64,000 nt of DNA from Athripsodes cinereus (Eukaryota > Arthropoda > Insecta > Trichoptera > Leptoceridae): positions 15,327,447 to 15,391,446 of the forward strand of contig OX388319.1 of assembly GCA_947579605.1 (NCBI GenBank), given 5' to 3'. The notes under the pieces are model-generated. The model was not told the origin of the DNA. It did no database searches and saw only the letters and a program-made list of their open reading frames with translations. The position numbers and the translations under genes are program-made. Below are positions 36,877-49,425 of the stretch, one piece after another. The first letter of the stretch is position 1. Each line of letters opens with the position of its first letter.

Positions 36877-38194
36877 AAATAATACTAGGCATTGTAAGTT
36901 TTTGTCAAAGTAAATGCCTCTCATTTGAAAGGGAACTATGTATGATTAATTAATTAATATTTAAAAAAAAAATAAGCTGTACAAATGTTTATGTATTGCA
37001 TAATGATTTACATTAACGTAATTTATGACCAATTTACCATAATTCACCGGAATAAATAAATAAATAACCACATTTTAACTCACTGAATAAACTTTTGATC
37101 TTATTCCTTATGTTCCAAATATGTCTTTATATTATAAGTAAAAACAAAACACATAGGCACTCTTTAAGTTAAAGAATATTGTATTTATAAGGGTAATTAT
37201 CAGTAACATCTTGATACATGAATAATAATTCGATTTAATTAAATGTAATATTGTACGTGGTTTTTAATTCCTTAACTAGAAAAAAAATGTCAGGATTGAC
37301 TAGAGTTGGATGAAAAAATATGTCACTGCTGTTCTTCTGAATAAGAACCAGATATTCAATAGTATTCGTTATTTTTAATCAAGTGTAGTGTGAATAAAAG
37401 TAACAAACGTACATAGTTTTTGCGGTTATCCTTTGATTATTTTGTTTCTTTTCTGCATTATTTATTGTCTCATTTTTTTTTAGTCTTTTAAGAAATCTAC
37501 ATTTATTTTGATTTTTATAACCTTTTATTATATCGTACGGACAGTATTTGTAGGTACTTGTTTTATAGTATCGGTTTTTTTTCACTTGTTATACATTACT
37601 AAAAATTATCACAAGAAATGATGTGTATAAGAAATTACATATAATTCATGTTCCCCTTCTCCTATGTGGATCGGGAGCCTGCTACATCCCTTTTCATTGT
37701 TGCTTACAGAACCTTTGGCTTCTCCAAAACAAGCCATAAAAATTATTCTTCTTTGAATTGTTACTGTTCTTTTTCGAAATGTCTTTCGAGTACCAGGTAA
37801 AATACAAACTATTAATTATAATATTTCATTATGTTTGTACTTACAGTGTATGTAGATACTCGTTACTATGTATCAGTTATTTTTTTTTCACTTGTCATCG
37901 CTTCAGTTTATATTTAATACTCGTATTTATATTATATACAGAAAGCTATTTCTGGAATCTGGTCGTGAAGGAATGCTTCAGGGGAGGCAAATATAGACAT
38001 TATTAAAATATGCGATCCATTCTATGGAATGCGGAGAGTTATTTCACGTACTATGTTTGTCAATAAATATCAAAATTGTTTAACATTAATTATTAATGAT
38101 ATTGTACTATTATAATTATTTATTAAGAATCGTTTTAATCAATTATTATTGTATTTTTTTTTAGTCTAGGAATATATTTATTATTTGTACTTAT
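36877..38194. other. AT-rich sequence, no gene recognised
   Basis: Short frames only (68 and 82 codons), both low-complexity. No repeat was recognised. Confidence 0.4.
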
Positions 38195-38352
38195 TGTCTT
38201 CTTCTTCTTCCTGGCACTGTCCCAACTTATTGCCATTGAAGACTGTTGGGGTCGGCTCTTCTCGTTCTGAGGTTATACACTCTCCTGTTTATTATATCAT
38301 TTTCATCCAGGCCATTTCTCCGCAGGATTCTATTGCATTGTGTCATCCAAGT
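38195..38352 (-). pseudogene. LINE RT C-terminal fragment with GAA tail
   Basis: The minus strand is open for 38 codons: WMTQCNRILRRNGLDENDII, then NRRVYNLRTRRADPNSLQWQ and a stop. It is followed by about 40 bases and a (GAAGAAGAAGAAG) tail at 38195-38210. The RR-x-ADP ending is typical of insect LINE ORF2 C-termini. Its intact frame makes it one of the younger fragments. Confidence 0.65.
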
Positions 38353-40079
38353 ATTATTTGTACTTATTGTAATATATTTTAAAGACTGTATTAGTTTTGA
38401 AATAATTTCTTCATTGGAAGTAATTTTGTAATAATTTTTTTTATAAAATTTATATAATTTTATAAAAAAAATAACTCACTTGATGTCGGGTGCCTTGCTT
38501 TTAAAAAGGAATATTTTGTTTTAATAAATAAATAATATTAGTTGTGAGAATCAAGCCCTAGATCTTTTACCCGAATCTAGGAATGTTTCGATGTGGATAC
38601 CGACCTACCAATTTACATATTTTGTTATTTCTTTATAAATTGGAAAAAAATGTATTTATGAAGAAAAAACATTGTGTTACATCAAAATAAAATCGCTCAT
38701 TATAATCAAATATAATGATTCACTATTTTGAAGTTACTTGATCGGAGAAAGTATATACCTATCAACTTAAGAAAAACACTGTCAAAGTTTTGTTTTCTTC
38801 GTTCTAATTTCTATTTTTATTTTGTGTTGGTGCACAAGTAGTAGAGATCCATAATTGGATAAACAGAAACAAAACTTGAATATTGATAATGACATTAGAA
38901 GTGGAAAGACGTCTCTCAAGTGTTTGTTTAATCTATAGAAGAACGAAATGTTTGTTTCAATTCATCCAATTCAAATTTTAAATTATAACATTCTTACACA
39001 AACATTCACATATTTTGTTATATTCCATTGTTTTGAGTTTATATTCATTGATAATATAATTCAAAAACCGAATAGTCGATAAACTTCATTGATAAAACAA
39101 TGAGTGTTGCCACAATGCAAATTTTAATGTCTCTTGTTGCAGTTATAATAATAATTATTATTACGAGTGAGTACATTATTTAGAAGTAAGATAACACAAC
39201 ATTATTACTGCAAATATCCGGTACCCGGTTTTAATTTGTATGGATTAAAATTTCTATGCTTTGTAGAACTCCCTCATAGGACAGTTTTCCCACTCTATTC
39301 TGTAATTTTTTAATATCCAGTAAATGCAATGAGGCATGCCACCTATTCTAAATGTTTTTTTTTTATTTTAACGTTGATAAAATATACACAAAAATTTAAA
39401 AAAAAGTCGTATTCCCAAATTCTCATACAAATTATATAACAAAGTAGGAACCCAAAAATGTCCTTCTGCGCGATAAAGAGAATTATGATGGAAACATCGA
39501 AATATTGTACTGACGACAAAAAATAAATATCCGGTTCAAGATCTCACGGGATATCCGTTATCCAGTACCGTATCATTTCTAATATTAATATTTATTTCCA
39601 ATCAAGTGTTTTGACACACCATATAATCTTAATCTGACAATACTCAATAAATCTATTTGTGAATTATTTTAATGTTATATTTAACATTCAACATGAACTC
39701 TTTTGTCTTTATCGGTTTTGAAAATATACGGAAATCTCAATAATAGGTTTTACTATAATAGTCAATCGGTTTATTGAAAATCATTTTTTTTTCTGACCGT
39801 CTCTTTCTGAAGTCAAAGTGTAAATTCTATCAAAACAATGGAATGAAAAATGACCCTCAAAAATACGTTCTTTAGAGGTGCTTTGTAAATCGCACACCTA
39901 GATTTTTTTTAATTATTCGAAGTGATTTTACGCTCGAACGTAGTAACGTTATCACGTGATTGACACTTCTCTGGATTTTAATATTTGGGCTGAGAGCGAA
40001 GATCTTACACTCGTATAATTCCTAGTCCTACAAACATAGATGTATTACTTTTTATCCAAATAGAATGTTTGCAAATATT
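38353..40079. other. AT-rich sequence; short repeat words
   Basis: A TTGGTGCACAAGTAGTAGAG word at about 38825-38870 recurs near 58748 and 60890. A small SINE A remnant, CAATGAGGCATGCCACCTAT, lies at 39328-39347. No gene was recognised. Confidence 0.4.
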
Positions 40080-40178
40080 GAGGTGGCCGGTAAGCAATCG
40101 GGTAATCCTCGGTTCGATCCCACTGCCTGCTTACTTCACTTTCACGACACAAGCATGTTGCTTTGAGGGTAGGTTCCC
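40080..40178 (+). mobile_element. SINE B head fragment
   Basis: GAGGTGGCCGGTAAGCAATC followed by a near-canonical B box, CGGTTCGATCCC, and then 'cactttcacgacacaagca'. The A-to-B distance is shorter than in the copy at 62808, so an internal deletion is likely. It is not a functional tRNA: no acceptor stem closes it. Confidence 0.65.
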
Positions 40179-41030
40179 ATTGGAAAAGAGTGTGAATTGT
40201 ATTGAAAATAAATACACGCTTACATCATATTTAATCAATATTCAAAATGAAGTGATACGGGTGCATTATACCTAGTGAGGCAGCAACACAAACACGTCTT
40301 TATTAATTATCAGATAATGTAATATTTTCAAATATTTATTTATGAATAAAATTTCTATGATAAAGTTGCTATTTATTTTACGGTTTTCATATTTGCGTTA
40401 TCGTTTTAAAGCTAAGCCCTCGCTTTTGTAGAGGTATCAATATACAAATGTTTATCAGTTCGTTCCCTTGTTCCGGCTCAGTTATACTTTAAACAAACAA
40501 CAATAATAATAATATGTTCTCTATTGGTCATTGATTGTTATTATTATTACTTTTATAGAATTAATACATTAAATTTCTGTGATCATAGTTTTACATCACG
40601 AAGTGTTTAGACCAAAGCCAGCCGTTTACTCAATACAACCCTAAAGGCTTCGTGTGTTCATTAAGGAAAGAAAGAATAATATGTAGGTATTATGCTTATG
40701 TTTCATATAAGTTTATATGGGTATAATAATTATGAAATGGTATATTTTTTCATCTTATACGTTTAAATGGTATTGACGAACTTTTTTCATACATTACTGT
40801 GTCTCTTTGAGATTCTAATGTCCACATTTCGTCTGTATTACATTCCTCTAAATTTGTTTTATTGGATTAATAATCTTTCTATAAAGTTCATGATTTTATG
40901 AAATAGTCTATTAAGTTGCCCCAAACTAATTTTGGGTCCTGTTTTTGTTCGGTCATGAAGATGTGAAGTGATACAATCGAATAACCTAAAGTTTTTTTCT
41001 CTGAAGAAAAAACTTGATGTTTTAAATTAA
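40179..41030. other. AT-rich sequence, no gene recognised
   Basis: Nothing was recognised before the duplication of the next SINE A. Confidence 0.4.
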
Positions 41031-41297
41031 AGATATTATCCTAATCCCGTGGAGCACCCGGTAAAGAATTGGACTCCCACTCTTCTCCGTAAGTTTTCGA
41101 GTGTCCTGTAAAAGGCAGGTGTTCGAAAAAATAAGACATTTTACATCTCAAATTCGGCGATGAGGTTTGCCACCCATCCTGAATGTCTTAATTTTATATT
41201 GGCACGGAGAAGACAGCTTGCATGTTTTATATGCAGCTGGTCTGCTGGCTACCCCACTTGTGGGATATGCCGTGATGGTATAGTAGATATTATCCTA
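41031..41297 (+). mobile_element. SINE A, full length with 13-bp TSD
   Basis: A complete, well-preserved copy (41044-41284). AGATATTATCCTA flanks it at 41031-41043 and 41285-41297. The head ATCCCGTGGAGCACCCGGTA matches an A box loosely (TGGAGCACCCGG). A B-box-like TTTTCGAGTGTCC follows about 45 bases on. The end carries the CCCCACTTGTGGG hairpin, TGCCGTGATGGTATAGT and almost no tail. It is very similar to the copy 1.1 kb downstream, so both are probably recent. Confidence 0.9.
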
Positions 41298-41904
41298 CCA
41301 CTAATTAGAGATATAAAAGTACCTATATATTTAATTTTGAAAACCAATATTTATAGATAATAATTCTTAGATAGTTGTCCCTTTCTAACACATGGTTATA
41401 GGTACTATATATAAATACTTAAATTTTATACACCAATTTCAGTCTAATCATTGCGAAATGTCTCTTGCAGTTGAATTGAAATATGTCATAAAATATTTGG
41501 CATGGATGGTATTGCCATTTTCTAAATAATTGTCACTTTTTTTATTTCGCTATTTTACAGCAGGGTTACTTACTTGTGGTTTACCCACGTCTTCTATCGA
41601 TTTGATGTTTATTTGATTGTCCTTAAACGAAGTCGGGTTTAAAGTTTGTAATAAAATAATTATTACTGGTACAACATCGATAGTCATAACTCAGTCTGTC
41701 GATTAATGTGATATTATAATATTTCGTAATAGTTCTCAGCCGGCCAGTACCTACCTACACTGCATCAAACATTATTGTATGTACATAAGTGTAACAATAA
41801 ATTTAATAAATCACAGTTTGATATATTTGTTGGTTGTGGTTCAAATACTTAAAAATATCACTGTGATTTTTGAAACAGAATCTGGATTTGAGATAAAACA
41901 ATTT

Positions 41905-42003
41905 GTTTGTGTCATGAAGGTGAAGTAGGTCAGAAGTGGGTAGAATCTAAATGTAAATATCTCAAATGGAAGTCCGAGGCTCTGCCACCAGGCCATCAAC
42001 TAT
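41905..42003 (-). mobile_element. SINE B head fragment
   Basis: The reverse complement has TTGATGGCCTGGTGGCAGAG, a long middle insertion, then 'ccttcatgacacaaac'. It is a diverged tRNA-like head of family B in minus orientation. Confidence 0.5.
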
Positions 42004-42172
42004 TTTCTATTATTGATAAGTGTAATTGTCATACAATTTTGTCAATGATGATGCTTTCATCTGAGCACGTTTCATTAACAATCTTAAACTTGACATTTCA
42101 CTGTCTTTTAAGGACGATTCTTATTATTTGTCTATTTATCCATTAAACGGCACAAGCGCTTTTTTATAACAA

Positions 42173-42461
42173 TAAAGTTGACAATTATCCCGTGGAGCAC
42201 CCGGTAAAGAATTGGTCTCCCACTCTTCTGCGTAAGTTTTCGAGTGTCCTGTAAAAGGCAGGTGTTCGAAAAAAATAAGACATTTTACATCTTAAATTCA
42301 GCGTTGAGGTTTGCCACCCATCCTGAATGTCTTGATTTTATACTGGCACGAAGAGGACGGTTTGCATGTTTCTTACATGCGGCTGATCTGCTGGCTGCCC
42401 CACTTGTGGGATATGCCGTGATGGTATAGTAGTATAGTAGTAGTAGTAGTAAAGTTGACAA
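42173..42461 (+). mobile_element. SINE A, full length with 12-bp TSD
   Basis: The reference copy of the family, 42185-42449, with TAAAGTTGACAA flanking at 42173-42184 and 42450-42461. Domains in order are: a tRNA-like head (CCGTGGAGCACCCGGTAAAG; B-box-like TTTTCGAGTGTCC); a body (GGTTTGCCACCCATCCTGAA, 'tactggcacgaagaggac'); and a 3' terminus with the CCCAC-TT-GTGGG hairpin, TGCCGTGATGGTATAG and a (TAG)n tail. The 3' terminus resembles the end of the LINE at 63590-63834, suggesting mobilisation by that LINE's enzyme. More than 25 older copies are recognisable in this window. Confidence 0.92.
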
Positions 42462-43868
42462 ATATATGTTGAAAAATAACGGTCTTCAACTCAATTAATT
42501 TTGTATTTTATATCCAGCAAACTTCATTCTGTTACAACCATTTTACGTCAAAATATTTGGGACAGTCACTGCGACCCTCTGTAAAATTTATCAGCGCTTA
42601 CACCTAAGTTTTTTTATCATTTTTATCAATTAAAGTTGATGCTACTTATAGACTTAGATAAAATAAAGTACGTAATTCCTTACTGAAAAAATGGGCAACT
42701 CTTCGCTTACCTACTTAAAAGGCTAAGAAAGAATAAACTCAGTAGGTTCCTTAAGATATTTTTCGAAAAATTGGAAAAGCTTTTCAGGCGGCCCGTCATG
42801 GTGCCTCTCGTGTGGACAAATTTGTTATATAGAAATCCCCAGACTTCTGAATTTACGGGCGGTATGTGGGTATCCCTGAATGTTCTTTTTATTCAGCATC
42901 TCATACATCTCTAAACGTTCCTACAGTACTACATCGCACCACAGGAAATGCACTAAAGCTGATAAAATAGTGATTAGACACGTACTTACCTTAACTGTGA
43001 TTTGTTTCACATGTAGGTACTTGCAATACTATTAACAGTGTATTTCAACACTATCAGGTGGTATTATTTTTGTAATATAAGTATATTATTATCAGGTTAT
43101 TTGGTATCGAAATCACTAGTATTAACTCTTTCACTATCAGAATCCTGCAATTTTTCTTTATAGCACAATGAATGTCTAATGCTATTTTTTGGTGAATATT
43201 TTTTTTTATTAATTTCAATCGTTTATGACAGGAGAGAGTATGTCTGTTCTTTTATAAATATTATTTGTAAAAAAGAATGCATATTTTACGATAAAATTAC
43301 CGATACTTGGTACGACACATTTATAATCAAAGAATGACCATAAAACATAAACCAATGAAATTAATAGGTAATCAATCGTTAAGCAGAGATACTAACATAA
43401 AAAATAATTATATCCACCATAGGTACTGAACTAACATTTAAAAATAATTGAAATATAACTTCTACTTTATCCAGGCGCATTTTAATTAATAAAATTCTTC
43501 ATGTTGTGTTTGTACATGGACAGTGGTAGCCAGATGGTTAAAATATTTGTGTTTTTAGGTGTGGGCGTTTTGATTGGTTCCTTTTTAACAAATAGACGGG
43601 AGAATGCAACCACTGCAACTTGTAACTATTACTTTCAATTCTATAAGTTCATTGACAGCATATAAATACAATCATACATACTACATACATTTAGCTTAAT
43701 ACATTCTTTGATCACTCGTAAACGGGTGAATATCATTCAAACATAGAATTATAGATTAGTACAACAAATGCCTTCAGTGTCTTTAAGATGTCATTGTTCA
43801 AATATTAGAAAAAAATGCATCAGTTACTTAATTTGAAAAAAAGGTAGTTTAACGGTAGCTTCCATATT
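42462..43868. other. AT-rich sequence, no gene recognised
   Basis: No frame or repeat family recognised. Confidence 0.4.
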
Positions 43869-44074
43869 ATGTGGGGTAGCCGGTAGTTATATTTAATAAA
43901 CAAACACGTTCTCCCCGTGTCAATACAAATGAAGACGTTCAGGAAAAGTGGTATACCTGATGATTGAATTTAAGATGTTAAATGTTATATTCGTAATGTT
44001 TTACGGATACTCTCTTTTACAGGACACTCAAAAATTTACAGGAAAGAGTTGTAGTCTTATTTTTTTGCCGGGGA
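43869..44074 (-). mobile_element. SINE A, near full length, diverged
   Basis: A minus-strand copy: ATGTGGGGTAGCCGGTAGTT, 'cgttctccccgtgtcaa', GTGGTATACCTGATGATTGA and 'ttacaggacactcaaaaatt'. It ends in the head near 44074 with 'tttttgccgggg'. Confidence 0.7.
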
Positions 44075-44460
44075 CGTAACGGAGCATCTTACAGACAGTA
44101 CAGTTTGTTGAGGTCATACATTGAACGTATTGAAACCTTTATAAAAAGTTATTATAAACGTATCGGTTCACTACATATGTACATTGACCTAGACAAATAT
44201 TTTTATTGTTATACAATAGCTATCAGCAATGAATTACAATATTGTACTTGAATTATTTGGCTATAAAACCAAACAACAAGGAAGCACTACTATAATGCGA
44301 ATTGTAGATCGACAACATATTATTATTAGTGTAGTAATATCGGTTTGGTTCAATAACTTTGATTGTACTTTACGATAACAGCTGATGAGAGTTCAATAAA
44401 TTATGCAGTTTAATGAACTATGACGTCTCTCATTATTTATCTATCCCATCACACAGTTTC

Positions 44461-44535
44461 TTAATGTCTTGTTTTATCGGAACAGAGAGGCCGACTTACA
44501 TGTTCATTACTTGCCGATTTATATCCCAATTCTAC
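44461..44535 (+). mobile_element. SINE A internal fragment
   Basis: TTAATGTCTTGTTTTATCGG, then 'acagagaggccgacttacatgttcattac', matching the centre-to-3' part of family A on the plus strand. Confidence 0.5.
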
Positions 44536-44769
44536 GATCAAATACATGTTATTGAAAACGAGTTAAATCTCGCATAACATAATGAAATTTGAAAAGAACA
44601 TGCATATTCTTCGACTCTAACACTGCTCTTGATAACACAAGGTAAGAAGAACCTTTTTTTACTTACAACACTTAGAGTCACTTCTTCCCTCAACATACTA
44701 ATGCTATGATACTATCGTCATTACATCAATGTTACCCTCTACGACCCATCACAGGTGTAACATTTCCTA

Positions 44770-45010
44770 ACAGAGTAACAAACACGGAAATAAGGAGAAG
44801 CTGTAATGTCGAAGATGTTGTGCGATGGGGAAGAGCCAGAAAACGGAGAGATTATGTGGGATCGAGTTGGATCGAAGGGTGAGGATAGCAGCAGACGAAT
44901 GCATAACAGGTAGCAGACCTCCTGGAAGACCACCCAAACGATGGAGTGTTAGCTGGGCCTCCACCTCCCAAGAGCAGGCTCCGAGAACAACAAAACACAG
45001 GCTTAACTAA
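44770..45010 (+). pseudogene. LINE RT C-terminal fragment
   Basis: Combining two frames, the plus strand shows IRRSCNVEDVVRWGRARKRR and then RIAADECITGSRPPGRPPKR with WSVSWASTSQE. This is the 'VRWGR.+R...DHV.RM......A....RPPGRPPKRW..SW.S.SQE' ending of an insect LINE ORF2. One frameshift lies near 44835-44850. A short tail region with CAGAAGAAAG follows. Confidence 0.65.
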
Positions 45011-45899
45011 AACAGAAGAAAGACATCAATGTATGTATTATAAAAGGGTTATTAAACATTAAAATTCTTATATCATGATTTACTTGATTAATTGTATTTT
45101 CAACGATTTCGCTATTGGGTATGTAAATATGAATCAAAAACTTAGGAATCTTTTCTTTGAACAGATCAAAGGCAATCAATTTGTGAAATGAGGGTTGTTT
45201 GTAAATAAAAAACCGAAACACAAAAATGCTTCGATTAACATCAATCCTAAATATATGTTAAGAAAACCTTCAGAAGCTTTATGATAAGGCCTTGAATCAT
45301 ATTATGTAAATCTATAGATTCAAGGTTAGAAACTTTCTAAGAAATATTATAAATTAATTTATCTCAGTATTCTTTACTGTACATTGTTTATTTTCTCATT
45401 AAATATAATCAATGTACCTACAGAAGCCGAGTTTATTGCAAAGACGCGATTTCTTTCAAATAACCCAGAATAAAAATGACCCACTTAGTAACGCACATAG
45501 ACAACAATAAAGGCAGTCACTTGTTCGTACATATTCATAGCTGTTATAAAATACTTTTAGATTTTTTGTCCATAAGATTGCCGGATCAATTGCTCGGACG
45601 AATTCTAGTCTAATGAAATAAAGATTATTTCCACTTTTTTTTTAAATTTTATAAATAAATTAATAATAATAACCTATAGACAATTTGTTTTATAAATGTG
45701 TCGTTTTGTGATTTTTAAAAAAGCAAAGGCTCATTTAAAAATCACGACTCCTCCCGAACAAAAGGATCTTTATTTATTTGTTTGTGATCAAAAATGCGCC
45801 AACAGGCCCAACATATACCTACATACAGACTCAAGTAATGCTGTGCTCCTTTACAGGCATAAATGCATTTTAACCCGAACTACAGTCTAAAACCACGAC
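45011..45899. other. AT-rich sequence, no gene recognised
   Basis: A 64-codon plus-strand frame at 45696-45890 carries no motif I know. No repeats were recognised. Confidence 0.4.
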
Positions 45900-46230
45900 C
45901 CATATAAACATTTAACCTTATTTTGAATACTACCACACTCTCCAGAGTTCGCAAATCTAATAAGGTTATTATTCCTTCATGGCATTTGCCCTATTTTCCT
46001 CTCTAACTGTGATACGGGTGTTCCAGGCTTTCAGCAGCGCTACCCTCCGGGATTCACTCCTCTACTTTCAGAAGGGGGGGGGGGACTTACCTCTTTTCCC
46101 GGCTAGCTCACCCTGATGGAGATAAGTCCTCAGTCCTCCGCTCTTACGAACAGCCGGAGGTAGCTAACAACCCTACGATATCTTCCTCTGCGGACTTGAA
46201 CCGCGAGAGGGCCTTTCTCTCTTCCTCCTT
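45900..46230 (-). pseudogene. GC-rich LINE 3' end relic
   Basis: On the minus strand, 46010-45900 encodes RTLESVVVFKIRLNVYMG, related to the RTLESVKVFKAG tail at 13840-13903. They share the exact word GCGAACTCTGGAGAGTGTG. Further 5' (up to about 46230) the sequence is unusually GC-rich and contains an 11-base G run (46074-46084) on the plus strand. I read that as the decayed coding part of the same LINE. The frame is broken by stops and at least one frameshift. Confidence 0.45.
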
Positions 46231-46259
46231 CGAAACTCAATAAGTATGCAAGCAAGTGG

Positions 46260-48860
46260 TGGGATAGGGAATGCTAACTATTCTACTAATTGTAAACTCT
46301 AGAGAATTTGATACAAAATATGGTTTATTTACACAATTAAACAATAATATTACTCAACAGTTTCCACCTTGGTAATACCACAATATACAGTAATAGTAAT
46401 GTAATTTCAATAAGTTAGTCAATAATAATAAAAAAAAATAATATATATAATTAAAAACAGCTATTATTTACAAGAGAAATTAAGAAAATATCATTTTTAT
46501 ATATGTATGTAACTTAGTGTAATGTTACATTCATATAAAAAAAGCAATTTAATCAATACGAAGAGAACAATTGAAACATTATTCTAGTCTCATAAAACTG
46601 CGAGCTCTAGATTAATTAAGGCTAGATTAACCTGACAGTAGTCGTACCGCTAGGTACTTGCGTATGACAAATTAATATTATTATTTTCACTATCAATTAT
46701 TCATGAAAATTTTATAATTATGTGAGAGTATCAATTGGTAGTTATTTACACATAAAAAAAAATCAACCCACTAATAAACCATAATAAATGCTGATTCACA
46801 AAATTATTAAAGTCAGTCATCCATAATCAGTTGTTCATAAGACAAAATATTATCAAATAATATTAAATACACAAAATCAAAATCAACTAATAGTCATACC
46901 ACAACGAGGTAACTATCCACGATAATAATTTATCCAGGTCATCAATAACTAGTTACTCATTAAAACATAATAATTATCAATCAATAATTTGATAACAATG
47001 TGTATAATAAAAATAAAGTAGACATAAATTTAAATTAAAACAATTTTTCTTACGATATGATTAACCGCGCCTCCGATGTATGTAGATCTTATCTTCCCTT
47101 TCGACCTCGAGTAGCGAAATAAGAAAATTAATCGAAATCTGAATGTAGGTATCTCCCGTTTCCTGACGCACAGCATTCACGTGTCCTCCCCTTCTAAGTG
47201 AAATCTTCCCGTTGGCTAATTCACCTCTGACCCTCTGCGACGTCACACAGTTTACACTAGTCGTAGGCTTCTTGCGTTATGATTTTAATTTGCCAACTCA
47301 TTGAGTAAAGTCTATCGCACCGCTTCGACAGCTAATCAATCAGTAATCAATGATTTACTATAGATTAGAATAGTTGGTTGATTGGTATTGTGTAATTACA
47401 CACCGATATATTCGTTTACTTGTTCACTACGAATCATTTGACTCACAATTATTAGTTCTTATTCACGATTATTAATATCTTATTATTAATTTCTCCCAAA
47501 TTTTCGCGACTATGTATAACAATCTCGATCGATCAATTTGAATTTGATCTCACTACAAACAATCTCTAAGTTATCTCCGCGAATTAATTTCTCACAACAA
47601 AATCACTTTTCGCGAATACTACTCGCGATTCTCCGCGAATAACTAAATCGCGGTCTCTCTTCTCAACTGAATTTTAATCTGTCTAGAAATTTATTTTAAT
47701 CTCTAATTTTCCGATATGTATGAGCTTTTATACCAGATTTCGCGGGCAAAATCTCTAATTCTCCAATCACGACGTACTTCCTTATCTCTCGCATCCACCC
47801 CCTAAGATTCTCGCCAATGTAACACAGGGATGCGGTCCGAACGTCGTTCTATCTCATTTTAACATCTTCTATCTCTTCCTAACATTGTACCGCCTTTCGA
47901 GTCGTAATTTATGGCTTAGATACTAATCATCTATGCGCTTCACATCGCGTTCTCCGTTCAAAACTCATAATATCAATAATAATTTCCGACTCTAAAAATA
48001 TCTATCGGTTTATCTATTTACTCCCTCTCATATCCTATATTTCTTATTTCATCTCTATCACGACACATACCTAATTAAGATATCCATGTTTCACATTTAG
48101 GTATCTTTATCTTATTCCTACACTTAATTAAAATTTACAAATACATAATGAAGACTACTCATACCTCGTAAATATCGTATAAATAATTCTATTTCATTAT
48201 TTATTTATACCTAGACGTCCAATGATTATTACCTAAAATCATAGTAGGTATAAGATTAGTAAAAGAAAGCCTTACATACACCTCATACAATATACAATAA
48301 AAATTATTGATAACAAATTCCCGATATCAATTAATTATCTATATATCTATATTCACTTCTACTTATTCATTCAATAAAATCAGATCTTACGTACACACTT
48401 TGGGCTCATTGCAACAACATTCTATAATTATTCTATCCTTTAACTCGAATCTCTCGTAATTATAATTATTCTCTCTTTCTATCTTCACCTGTGTATTAAT
48501 AAGCCTCCTTACACACCTATTAATTAATCCGGCTACCCTTCCATTCATTTCAATATGATTTTCAACAACACTGATAATGTAATACATAATTGATTGATCA
48601 ACACTTCTTTATTAATAATCCCCCCAATAACGCAAGTAAGTACATACATACTGCGTTATATTAGTGGTAGGTATTTCGTGACGTATATAATTACTGGCCA
48701 CCTAGATAGAATTTCTTATCAGCTCCCTTTTTTTTTCCATGTTCTATTTTACTGTCGCATTTATTGTTTTCAGCAAAATATCTCATTCCCACGGACTACA
48801 TTTCTATATTGTCTTTTTTCTCTTTGAGGAAGCCGCGTTTATTATTTCAAAACAAGATAT
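46260..48860 (-). other. Unidentified minus-strand transcription-unit-like region
   Basis: The region differs from its surroundings. On the plus strand 47470-48480 is rich in TCTC and CGCGA words. On the minus strand there is a good TATA box, TATAAAAG, at 47732-47725. About 100 bases upstream is TGTTACATTGGCGAG, a TGT... start like that of an LTR. An AATAAA lies at 46329-46324. No ORF longer than 61 codons lies between, and I find no primer-binding site or second LTR. It could be a solo or decayed LTR element, a host promoter with noncoding transcript, or chance. Confidence 0.3.
47725..47732 (-). promoter_or_regulatory. Candidate TATA box
   Basis: TATAAAAG on the minus strand, 5' of CGCG-containing sequence and 3' of 'cccgcgaaatctgg'. 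It is a textbook TATA match in a CpG-containing context. No transcription start evidence is available. Confidence 0.35.
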
Positions 48861-49155
48861 GCGAACTTCCTAATAATATTATCTTCTATAATATTTTACG
48901 ACCCCCTTAGAAAATCACAAAGGATATGCCGGCATCCCTTCCCACGTGCGAATGCAATCTGTTTATTGCCCCGTGAGATATGCAAATATTTCCATAATAT
49001 TCGTAAACAAAATATTTGTCACCAATAAATATAATTGCTCTACTAATTATCTAGTTTGCCGCTGATAGCAAAATTTCACATTTTTTTTTTCTTATCTCAT
49101 ACAGATGTAGGTATTTGGGAGATTTTTGGTCGTTCTAAAATACAGAACCATAACA
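48861..49155. other. AT-rich sequence, no gene recognised
   Basis: No support for any feature. Confidence 0.4.
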
Positions 49156-49196
49156 ACTGTTACCCCACTTGTCGGAACTGCCATGATGCTCTAGAT
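49156..49196 (+). mobile_element. SINE A 3' terminal fragment
   Basis: TGTTACCCCACTTGTCGGAA then CTGCCATGATGCTCTAG, the terminal hairpin and tail junction of family A. Confidence 0.55.
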
Positions 49197-49299
49197 AAGC
49201 AAATTGATACACTGTTTATTTTCCAACAAGTATCTACTTATTCTCGTCTATTTCGCATATCTAATCATTTTGTATTTAGAAAATATTGCTCATACATTC

Positions 49300-49425
49300 A
49301 TACCATCATGGCATTTCCCATTAGCGGGGAAAACAGTGGACTAACTGCATCCAAAAGACATGAAAATCGTCCTCTTTGTGCCAATAAAGGTCAAAGACAT
49401 TCACGGTGACTGGCATCCATCATCG
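49300..49425 (-). mobile_element. SINE A 3' half
   Basis: A minus-strand copy: TACCATCATGGCATTTCCCA, 'agtggactaactgcatcc', ATCGTCCTCTTTGTGCCAAT and 'aagacattcacggtgactggca'. Confidence 0.65.

Noticed and set aside
46260..48860. Calling the region an LTR retrotransposon
   Set aside because: Only a TGT-like start and a TATA box are seen. There is no second LTR, primer-binding site or gag-pol frame.
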